Positions 30,387-36,067 of a DNA stretch of 64,000 nt are shown here, piece by piece. Made by a program: the position numbers and the translations under genes. Source of the DNA: Thalassotalea loyana (GTDB taxonomy: Bacteria; Pseudomonadota; Gammaproteobacteria; Enterobacterales; Alteromonadaceae); assembly GCF_030161435.1 (NCBI RefSeq), contig NZ_BSSV01000004.1, positions 124,001 to 188,000 on the forward strand, given 5' to 3'. The first letter of the stretch is position 1; every line of letters begins with the position of its first letter. The notes below the pieces were generated by a model. It did no database searches, was not told the DNA's origin, and saw only the letters and a program-made list of their open reading frames with translations.

Positions 30387-30587
30387 TTACCTATTAATAA
30401 GACTCTTTAAAATCATTCTAAAAAGAAACGCAAGAGCCATTATTGCAATAACAGAAGGTAACATTTCATAATATTCTTCATGTGTTAATCCTCCTTGGAT
30501 TTCATTAACATGAACAATATATTCTGTACCCTTACAAGTGCGATCAACATCATAAGGTTCAGAACAAACCAAAACATAACCTTCCAT
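30387..30587 (-). CDS. Small single-span membrane protein, pVII/pIX position
   Basis: 66 residues: a polar N-terminal part with two Cys ('CSEPYDVDRTCKGTEY') and a C-terminal TM helix 'MLPSVIAIMALAFLFRMIL' ending in basic 'KSLINR'. It lies five bases after the ssDNA-binding candidate and before the coat gene, the position of the small minor coat proteins VII and IX in M13-like phages. No family match is claimed. Confidence 0.75.
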   Translation of the reverse strand: MEGYVLVCSEPYDVDRTCKGTEYIVHVNEIQGGLTHEEYYEMLPSVIAIMALAFLFRMILKSLINR

Positions 30588-30592
30588 AATAA

Positions 30593-30886
30593 TTACTTTT
30601 CTACAGTTTCAGGCATAGATCTAAGATATACATTCTCATATATACCAGTACCTGATTTATTTATTTTGTTTTGAAAGCTAACTTCCGCACTAACCTTTTT
30701 ACCAACAAGAGACAAAATATCTTCTTGGATATTTGGATTTTTATCTATAAGTTCTTTTGTAATATTAAGATATGCGAATTTAGTATCTAGTAGGACAGTA
30801 ACCTTTATAAAAGTATTACCGTTATTTTCATTAGAATTTACATCACGAATTTCACCAACAATGTAATAACTGTTCTTATCAAACAT
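30593..30886 (-). CDS. Putative phage ssDNA-binding protein (pV position)
   Basis: 97 residues, beta-rich: 'YYIVGEIRDVNSNENNGNTFIKVTVLLDTKFAYLNI' and 'GKKVSAEVSFQNKINKSG' are compatible with a small OB fold. It is the first gene of the morphogenesis block, directly after the replication gene region, as gene V is in M13. No signature residue proves DNA binding, so the call rests on size, fold impression and position. Confidence 0.65.
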   Translation of the reverse strand: MFDKNSYYIVGEIRDVNSNENNGNTFIKVTVLLDTKFAYLNITKELIDKNPNIQEDILSLVGKKVSAEVSFQNKINKSGTGIYENVYLRSMPETVEK

Positions 30887-31032
30887 AACCTATCTCCTTT
30901 TTAATTTTTGGCTATAACTAAACAATTACCACACAAAAACAATATTAAAAGAGATAAACAATAATTATTTTTAATATATTAAAAAAAGATATTACCTATT
31001 GGTATTTTTTGAGTTTAATATTTTTGAGACGT

Positions 31033-31059
31033 AAAAAAACCATCCGAAGATGGCTTTTT
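31033..31059. terminator. Bidirectional hairpin between rep and morphogenesis genes
   Basis: Stem CCATC / GATGG with a CGAA loop, flanked by seven A on the left and five T on the right, so it can terminate in both directions. It probably ends the replication-gene transcript. The 280-base gap 30887-31166 holds no gene; the remainder is AT-rich and should contain the promoter of the ssDNA-binding/coat block. Confidence 0.72.
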
Positions 31060-31166
31060 AGGGGGGATTGATTTATTGCAAAAGCAAGATTTAAAAAAAG
31101 CTTAATTGCTTATGATTTAATTAAAACATAGAAATAAATAATGTCAACAATAACAAGGAAATTATT

Positions 31167-32615
31167 TTAATTAATTTTTATATATTCGTTACGAGTTTTA
31201 TATTCAACACCATTACAAACAAAACCACATATTTGTTTTTTATCATCACCATAATCATCCAAATAATATTCTATAAAATTACCATATTCATCATATATTG
31301 CATCTTTATATATAAATTCAACAAAATCCTTTAATGGAGATGTACAAAAATCTTTGAAATTATTATCTTTTACCATTTTAGATAATTCTAACAATGCTTC
31401 ATCATCCGTTTTAAGTTCAAGTTTATTAAATCTTTTCAATTCCCTCCATAATACAATACACCTATCTATACCAAAAAAACCAAATCTTCTATATTTATGT
31501 TCTTTATAATGAGATTGTATTTGTCTAAACTCCTTACTATCTTCATCAGAGATACAAAGACCTTTCTTTATATACTTAAAAATATACGAAGAAGGTTTAG
31601 CCTTTTTCTTTCCTTTATCAGCTAATTTTTCAGATGTTTTTTCAACTACAAATTTACATGAAACATCATGTACATACTTATGACCAACATTTGAAAAAGA
31701 TAATTTTGTATAGTGACTAATCCATCTACAGATAGCACTAACATCTTCTTTTCTACAAAATATTAGAGCGTGTTTATGAACAGCAGCACTTGAATGTGGC
31801 TCTTTAGACCAAAAACCAAAAGGCATATCAATATCCAATTTATCAATCTTTTTCCTAAAGTTTGACCAGATTTTATTGATAAAATTAACAGAATCTTTTG
31901 GTGTTGATTCTCTATCCCAACAGTCAGATTTAGATTGTTTAGGGTTAATATGAAACTTAGGAGGACAAGTAATAGTTGCAAATACCCATGTAAAACCCAT
32001 TGCTTCAGCTTTAAGCTCTAATTGCTTGTTAAAGGCATGTAATTCAGCTAGTTTTGTATCATTATCTCTAGTTAATTGAGCTAAAGAGAAAACTTCACCA
32101 GATTGATTTTTAAGATAAGTGTTTTCTAAATATAGTTTTTCTTTTTCAAGCTTTTTCTTAGTTTTGTCTAATAGGCGATCAGTAACATAACTCATTTTAT
32201 ATTTATGCAAGTTAATACATTCAATATAGATAAGTTTTATTTGCTCTAGTTTCTTGTATAGATATTCGAAATCCATCAAATGATTAAATTTAGAATCCTT
32301 TCTATTACCAGCTAATTGAGAGAATTTTAAACCGAATGCAATTTCACTATTAGAACTTAAAGAATCAAATTTATCTTTATAATAAGAAATTAGGTTATAT
32401 GTAACTAAAGATAAGTTTTCATAAAATACGATTGATGATTTTTTTGATTGTTTTATTTGAACGATAGAATGATTATAAATAAATTGTAAAAGCTCGTTTC
32501 TCTCACATAAATCATCATATTCTTGAATTGCTATTAACTCTTCTAAAATCCTTTCAGATTGAGTTTTTTCACGGCAAAGCTTAATGCCATTTAATAATGT
32601 TTTTAAATCTTCCAT
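31167..32615 (-). CDS. Rolling-circle replication initiator, HUH endonuclease (gpA/pII-like)
   Basis: 482 residues. The metal-binding HUH motif is 'HKHALIF' (about residue 280) inside 'EPHSSAAVHKHALIFC', and the catalytic tyrosine motif is 'YIFKYIKKG' (about residue 343), the Y-x-x-x-Y-x-x-K form seen in phage phiX174 gpA and P2 gpA relatives. 'FTWVFATITCPPKFH' provides the first conserved strand. It would nick the double-stranded origin and start rolling-circle replication of the phage genome. The N-terminal ~180 residues are a long helical region of unknown role. Position equals gene II in M13. Confidence 0.88.
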   Translation of the reverse strand: MEDLKTLLNGIKLCREKTQSERILEELIAIQEYDDLCERNELLQFIYNHSIVQIKQSKKSSIVFYENLSLVTYNLISYYKDKFDSLSSNSEIAFGLKFSQLAGNRKDSKFNHLMDFEYLYKKLEQIKLIYIECINLHKYKMSYVTDRLLDKTKKKLEKEKLYLENTYLKNQSGEVFSLAQLTRDNDTKLAELHAFNKQLELKAEAMGFTWVFATITCPPKFHINPKQSKSDCWDRESTPKDSVNFINKIWSNFRKKIDKLDIDMPFGFWSKEPHSSAAVHKHALIFCRKEDVSAICRWISHYTKLSFSNVGHKYVHDVSCKFVVEKTSEKLADKGKKKAKPSSYIFKYIKKGLCISDEDSKEFRQIQSHYKEHKYRRFGFFGIDRCIVLWRELKRFNKLELKTDDEALLELSKMVKDNNFKDFCTSPLKDFVEFIYKDAIYDEYGNFIEYYLDDYGDDKKQICGFVCNGVEYKTRNEYIKIN

Positions 32616-32729
32616 AATTATCCCCTTGTTATAATTAATACCACTTATATATAATCATGCAAGAGAGAAAATTTAGGAAAATCAAAATACCTTTATTTAT
32701 AGGGAAATATTTTTTTACGACACTTATTC

Positions 32730-33437
32730 TTATTTATCCAAGGCATCCTGTAGGATGCAGTTTTTAAATTTTTCGATTGGTAAACTTTGCAACCAAACAG
32801 TACCAGTACCTTTTAAGGTGCTTAAAAATAAGCCTTCCCCACCAAATATAATATTTTTTATATTACCAGTAGTACATATCCCATACTCAATATCACCAGA
32901 ATAAGCAACTAAACAACCATTATCTATTTTTATTTCTTCGTTATTTAGTTCTATTTGTTTAACATAGCCAAAAGTATTAAGGAATATTTCACCTATACCT
33001 TCAATTTTTTGAAGAATAAAACCTTCACCTCCAAAAATACCAGTACCTATTTTTTTGTTAAAGTGTATATCTATATTTGTACCAACAGAGCCGCATAGAA
33101 AAGCACCTCTTTGACATATAATTGAAGAATCATGTTCTAAAAGATTAATAGGTATAATTTTACCTAAATAAGGACTAGCAAATGCAACTTTTCCATCAAA
33201 GATGGAATAATTATTGAACTTTGCAAAAAACGCAGATTCACCAGAAGCAGCGCGTCTTGTGGTTTTCATAATATTAGAAATAAAACCATTACTTTCATTT
33301 CCATCACCAGCAATCGCCTCAAACTCAATACCTTCTTGCATAAAATACATACTTCCAGCTTGAGCAATTATTGATTCCTCAGAATCCAAAGTTATTTCTA
33401 ATGTTTGTAGATCGTTACCTAAAATTTCATATTTCAT
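32730..33437 (-). CDS. AIM24/TIGR00266 family protein
   Basis: 235 residues. The family hallmarks are all present: N-terminal 'MKYEILGNDLQTLEI', 'AQAGSMYFM', 'GKIIPINL', 'CQRGAFLCG', the two 'FGGEG' turns ('GTGIFGGEGFILQKIEG', 'IIFGGEGLFLSTLKGTGTVW') and terminal 'WLQSLPIEKF'. AIM24-like proteins are double-layered beta-helix-like proteins, named after a mitochondrial protein; the bacterial role is not known. An AAGGAG ribosome site supports ATG 33437. Its AT-rich codon use matches the element. A cellular-type gene is unusual beside the replication gene of a filamentous phage and may be cargo. Confidence 0.9.
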   Translation of the reverse strand: MKYEILGNDLQTLEITLDSEESIIAQAGSMYFMQEGIEFEAIAGDGNESNGFISNIMKTTRRAASGESAFFAKFNNYSIFDGKVAFASPYLGKIIPINLLEHDSSIICQRGAFLCGSVGTNIDIHFNKKIGTGIFGGEGFILQKIEGIGEIFLNTFGYVKQIELNNEEIKIDNGCLVAYSGDIEYGICTTGNIKNIIFGGEGLFLSTLKGTGTVWLQSLPIEKFKNCILQDALDK

Positions 33438-33455
33438 AATATCTCCTTATAAATG

Positions 33456-33477
33456 AAAACTGCCCCCGAAGGGGCAG
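33456..33477 (-). terminator. GC-rich hairpin with UUCG loop upstream of AIM24-like gene
   Basis: Stem CTGCCCC / GGGGCAG; read leftward the loop is TTCG and the stem is followed by TTTTCATTT. It may end the small ORF's transcript, attenuate the AIM24-like gene, or act as a packaging-type hairpin. Confidence 0.6.
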
Positions 33478-33557
33478 AAGGAGATGTGAAATTTTTTATA
33501 GAGGTTATCACTTCCTCTTACAATAATTATTTGTTATCTCCTTTTTACACACACAAT

Positions 33558-33731
33558 TTAAAACAAACCTCTATTAGACAATCTAGAAACTTCTCTTTCC
33601 TTTAATTCATCCTCAATAATTTGATTATGAACCTTAGACAATAAGTTCATGTACTTTTGTTTTTCATCAAAAGTTTTACTATTTAAGCACTTATTTTTAA
33701 GATATTTATATTTATTATTTAATTCATCCAT
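33558..33731 (-). CDS. Small hypothetical ORF, 57 residues
   Basis: 57 residues, highly charged and helical ('MDELNNKYKYLKNKCLN', '...NQIIEDELKEREVSR'). It has ATG start and TAA stop but no clear ribosome site. It sits alone in the control region, followed leftward by a GC-rich hairpin. It could be a small regulator; coding status is uncertain. Confidence 0.4.
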   Translation of the reverse strand: MDELNNKYKYLKNKCLNSKTFDEKQKYMNLLSKVHNQIIEDELKEREVSRLSNRGLF

Positions 33732-33840
33732 AACAGAAATTTTTATTTATATATTAATAAATATTACATAACTATTTTTAAAATCAACACTATCTCTTTT
33801 ATTTTTTTAAATAAGTGGTACTAATTAACAATATAAGAAA

Positions 33841-33850
33841 GTGTATACAC
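33841..33850. promoter_or_regulatory. Palindrome GTGTATACAC, candidate operator
   Basis: Perfect 10-bp palindrome (AAGTGTATACACAA with flanks) 108 bases before the first rightward gene. Its half-site AGTGTA recurs in the inverted repeat just downstream. Confidence 0.45.
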
Positions 33851-33871
33851 AATTTGTATATTTACTTTTTT

Positions 33872-33896
33872 CAAAAGTGTACTCACTACACTTTTG
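33872..33896. promoter_or_regulatory. Inverted repeat, candidate operator / oriT / origin site
   Basis: Perfect 10-bp arms CAAAAGTGTA / TACACTTTTG around CTCAC. It has no T-run, so a terminator is unlikely. It lies 61 bases upstream of the rightward operon that ends in a MobV relaxase; MobV oriT sites are usually just upstream of the mob operon. Confidence 0.5.
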
Positions 33897-33957
33897 TTCC
33901 AAAAGGTTCGTCCTGCGGAGCTAAGAAATTTATTTCATAAATTAAAGGAGATAAGAA

Positions 33958-34239
33958 ATGAAATATAATAAAAAGGAAAAAAGCGCTATAGAAACGCTTA
34001 ATGAACTTACTCAAGCAATAAACAACAAAAAACATGTTGCATTTACTGCTGGAGAAGTAAAAAGACTAGATAAAGAATTTGGGATAGATATTTGGGGAAT
34101 GACAACGCCAATGTCAAATGTAAAAACTAAATTCAGAGGAAAAGAAGAATCATTAATAACTATATATTACCAACACCCTGAATTTGGAGCTATGAAAACG
34201 TACAGATATTTTAACTTTCAAATAAAGGAATATAAATAA
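33958..34239 (+). CDS. Hypothetical protein, first gene of mob operon
   Basis: 93 residues, Lys-rich and without Cys, signal or TM segments ('SAIETLNELTQAINNKKHVAF', 'EFGIDIWGMTTPMSNVKTKFRG'). An AAGGAG ribosome site lies 7 bases upstream. Its stop overlaps the ATG of the next gene by one base (TAATG), so the two are translationally coupled. No family recognised; position suggests a mobilisation accessory protein or regulator. Confidence 0.78.
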   Translation: MKYNKKEKSAIETLNELTQAINNKKHVAFTAGEVKRLDKEFGIDIWGMTTPMSNVKTKFRGKEESLITIYYQHPEFGAMKTYRYFNFQIKEYK

Positions 34240-34487
34240 TGAAAAACATTAAAAAAGAAAAAGAAATAAATGAAAAATTTGAAAAATACAAAAAATACTT
34301 AAATTTCTTCCCTAGCAATATAAACAAAGAAGAAGAAAAATATTATAACAACTTTGATTCAACAGAACCAATTGAAGATATGGATATATATGAGTGTGAA
34401 ATATGTGAAGGATTCAATTTCACAAAATCAAATGAATCAGGAAATGTAATTTGTGTACATTGCGGAAATATTAATAAACAATTATAA
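34239..34487 (+). CDS. Small zinc-ribbon protein
   Basis: 82 residues. A Lys/Glu-rich helical N-terminus is followed by a C-terminal zinc ribbon: CEIC and CVHC pairs about 17 residues apart. It is coupled to the upstream gene by a 1-base overlap and ends 11 bases before the relaxase. Zinc ribbons of this kind bind nucleic acid or proteins; a role with the relaxase is inferred from position. Confidence 0.75.
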   Translation: MKNIKKEKEINEKFEKYKKYLNFFPSNINKEEEKYYNNFDSTEPIEDMDIYECEICEGFNFTKSNESGNVICVHCGNINKQL

Positions 34488-34498
34488 GGATAACTAAC

Positions 34499-35668
34499 AT
34501 GGACGTTAAAACAATAATAAGACAGGAAAAAGTAAAAACATGGCAACAATTACATTCAATTGGTGCTCATAATAACAGATTAAAAGATGTACCTAATGCT
34601 GACCCTGAAAGACACATAAAAAGGTTATTTGGTTCATCAAATTTAACAAAAGACGTTAGAGAATTAATGTCTAAACATGACATTGATTATACAAAATTAA
34701 GAAAAAATGCTGTTCTATGCAATCACATGGTTCTTTCTTTATCACCTGAGTTTTTCACTAAAGGTGAATTAGACTATAAAGATACATTCAATAAAAAATC
34801 TATCGACCAATTCAGCAAAAGAGCTATTAAATTCTTAAAGGAAAAATACGGCAACAAGCTAGCCCACATATCTATACATTTAGACGAATCTACCCCACAT
34901 ATACATGCTGTAGTAGTACCAATCTACTTTGATGATAAGGCTAAAAAACATAAAGTCGCAGCTAAAAGATTCTTCGACAAACCCCTACTGGTAAAAATGC
35001 AAGATGAATACTATCAAGCATTCAAAGACCTTCCTTTCATATCTAAGTACACACATGGTTCTAATGCAAATCATAAAGACCTAAAAACATTTTATGGTGA
35101 ATTAGAACAAACTAAGGAAGAACTAGCAGAGCAAGAGCTTGAGGCTAAACATAAAGTTGAATCTATCAATAACATAAACAAAAACCTAAAAGAGCGTATA
35201 AGAGGATTACAGGCTGAAAGAATGGAATTAAAAAACCAACTTACACAAGCCAATAAGAAGATTAAAAGCTTAACAGATGTATTAGAAGCTATTTCAGACT
35301 ATCTATTTAAATTTACCCCTACGTTAATGGACAAACTACCTAAGTTTGCTAAGAGATTTCTAAAAGAACTTAAAATAAACAAGGAAAAGCAACGTGAAGC
35401 AATTATTAAAGACAATAGAGCAAAAGCTAATATTGATTATGATTTAAGTAAATTAACTAACCTAGAACAAGAAAAGAAAGAAGTTAACTTATCAGGTAAA
35501 TCATTCTTAGAGGGAAAAATAAAATATGAATATCCAGAAGGAGGTTTAGAAAAAATAAAATCGGGGGGATTCGACCTAGCTCTAAAAATAGAAGAAGAAA
35601 AAAGAAAAAAAGAAGGTATAAAAAGAAAACCTAAACCAACTTTAAAACCAAACAAAGGCTCTATGTAA
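34499..35668 (+). CDS. MobV-family (Mob/Pre) relaxase
   Basis: 389 residues. Motif I 'HNNRLKDVPNADPERH' (His24, Asn25, Arg27) and motif III 'HLDESTPHIHAVVVP' (His127, Asp129, Glu130, His134, His136) are those of the MobV plasmid relaxases exemplified by MobM of pMV158. A coiled-coil region (~200-265) follows, then a basic C-terminus 'KRKPKPTLKPNKGSM'. Such enzymes nick oriT and lead the strand in conjugative mobilisation. A relaxase beside a complete set of filamentous phage assembly genes is unusual. A terminator overlaps the stop codon. Confidence 0.93.
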   Translation: MDVKTIIRQEKVKTWQQLHSIGAHNNRLKDVPNADPERHIKRLFGSSNLTKDVRELMSKHDIDYTKLRKNAVLCNHMVLSLSPEFFTKGELDYKDTFNKKSIDQFSKRAIKFLKEKYGNKLAHISIHLDESTPHIHAVVVPIYFDDKAKKHKVAAKRFFDKPLLVKMQDEYYQAFKDLPFISKYTHGSNANHKDLKTFYGELEQTKEELAEQELEAKHKVESINNINKNLKERIRGLQAERMELKNQLTQANKKIKSLTDVLEAISDYLFKFTPTLMDKLPKFAKRFLKELKINKEKQREAIIKDNRAKANIDYDLSKLTNLEQEKKEVNLSGKSFLEGKIKYEYPEGGLEKIKSGGFDLALKIEEEKRKKEGIKRKPKPTLKPNKGSM

Positions 35669-35681
35669 TAGAGCTTTTTTT
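35654..35681 (+). terminator. Terminator of the relaxase operon
   Basis: Stem AAAGGCTCTA / TAGAGCTTT (imperfect at the base) around TGTAA, followed by T7. It includes the relaxase stop codon and separates the operon from the convergent tRNA. Confidence 0.82.
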
Positions 35682-35720
35682 ATTGATGATCGGTCAAGAA
35701 GATTGAAAGATTTTAAAAAA

Positions 35721-35805
35721 TGGTACCAGTGGGCGGACTCGAACCGCCACGCCTTTCGGCAGGTGATTTTGAATCACCCATGTCTACCAATTCCATCACA
35801 CTGGC
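35721..35805 (-). tRNA. Complete tRNA-Leu(CAA) carried by the element
   Basis: 85 bases, type II tRNA. Acceptor GCCAGTG / CACTGGT plus encoded ACCA, D arm with 'TGGAATTGGTAGACA', anticodon stem GGTGA / TCACC around TTCAAAA (anticodon CAA), long variable arm TGCC-GAAA-GGCG, T arm GGCGG TTCGAGT CCGCC. All stems pair internally, so it is a whole gene and not a hybrid of the split tRNA. It differs from the split host tRNA in every stem but has the same anticodon and reads UUG codons. It lies 114 bases inside the right end, in the same orientation as the split gene. Confidence 0.96.
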
Positions 35806-35823
35806 ATTTTTTAACAAAAATCT

Positions 35824-35841
35824 TCATACCAAATCATACCA
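35824..35841. repeat. Right pair of TCATACCA repeats (possible integrase arm sites)
   Basis: Copies at 35824-35831 and 35834-35841, about 80 bases inside the right core and between it and the complete tRNA, matching the pair near the left end in sequence and orientation. Confidence 0.5.
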
Positions 35842-35919
35842 GCTTGACAGGAAGACAAAAAGACCTAAAAGTTAAGGTTTTTTATATAGTTAGATACAAA
35901 AACAACATAAACAGGTTGC

Positions 35920-35928
35920 ATTTTGAAT
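35920..35928. repeat. attR core ATTTTGAAT
   Basis: Second copy of the 9-bp direct repeat, at the right boundary of the element within the 5' half of the split tRNA-Leu. Confidence 0.88.
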
Positions 35929-35959
35929 CCGTCGTGTCTACCAATTCCACCACTCCGGC
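35920..35959 (-). pseudogene. Split host tRNA-Leu(CAA), 5' half (right end of element)
   Basis: Read leftward from 35959: GCCGGAG acceptor, D arm 'TGGTGGAATTGGTAGACA', anticodon stem ACGGA and loop, then divergence into element sequence (TGCAACC...). Joined to the 3' half at 25219-25265 it makes a perfect 87-base tRNA-Leu(CAA) (acceptor GCCGGAG / CTCCGGT, anticodon stem ACGGA / TCCGT). It keeps its host promoter upstream. Confidence 0.93.
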
Positions 35960-35994
35960 ATTAGATAGGACAAACAAAACGTTTGATGGCTGGC

Positions 35995-36022
35995 ATTATA
36001 CGATAAACAAAACGCTAAGCAA
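35995..36022 (-). promoter_or_regulatory. Sigma-70 promoter of the host tRNA-Leu
   Basis: Leftward -35 TTGCTT (36017-36022), 16-base spacer and a perfect -10 TATAAT (35995-36000), followed by a GC-rich discriminator (GCCAGCC) as in growth-rate-controlled tRNA promoters. The start would be near 35988, about 30 bases before the tRNA 5' end. After integration, it reads into the 5' half and then towards the element's complete tRNA. Confidence 0.75.
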
Positions 36023-36067
36023 CTGTTTTATCTCAAGCAGTTACTGATTGATTAGCAAACAACCAAG

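Larger units (their letters stand above)
33438..33957. other. Divergent control/origin region of the element
   Basis: 520 bases between the leftward phage genes and the rightward relaxase operon. It holds a GC-rich hairpin (33460-33477), one small leftward ORF (33558-33731), a 10-bp palindrome GTGTATACAC (33841-33850) and a 10-bp inverted repeat (33872-33896). The shared AGTGTA half-sites suggest binding of one protein. It is the best candidate for the element's replication origin, packaging signal, oriT and divergent promoters, but none is proven. Confidence 0.6.
25266..35928. mobile_element. Integrated filamentous-phage (inovirus)-like element with relaxase and replacement tRNA
   Basis: About 10.7 kb, bounded by the 9-bp direct repeat in the two halves of a tRNA-Leu(CAA) gene, and visibly far more AT-rich than the flanks. 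Contents: tyrosine integrase at the left end; leftward phage genes in M13-like order (HUH Rep, ssDNA-binding candidate, small membrane protein, coat, terminator, adsorption protein, pVI-like, Zot/pI); an AIM24-like gene; a rightward mobilisation-type operon with MobV relaxase; and a complete tRNA-Leu(CAA) next to the right end. No pIV secretin gene is present. Boundaries come from the repeat and from restoring a perfect tRNA on joining the outer halves. Confidence 0.92.

Noticed and set aside
25266-35774. Placing the element's right end in the complete tRNA at 35766-35774 instead of 35920-35928
   Set aside because: The halves of the complete tRNA pair with each other in every stem, while the outer 5' half at 35959 pairs with the 3' half at 25219. 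Excision at the outer repeat restores a proper gene; at the inner copy it would not.
35862-35886. Terminator-like hairpin (ACCT/AGGT) between the host promoter and the replacement tRNA
   Set aside because: Only a 4-bp GC-containing stem with a loop of about 8 bases; too weak to call a terminator, though it could matter for read-through.
35703-36047. 114-residue rightward ORF across the two tRNA regions
   Set aside because: It runs through antisense of the complete tRNA and the tRNA half; no coding signal.
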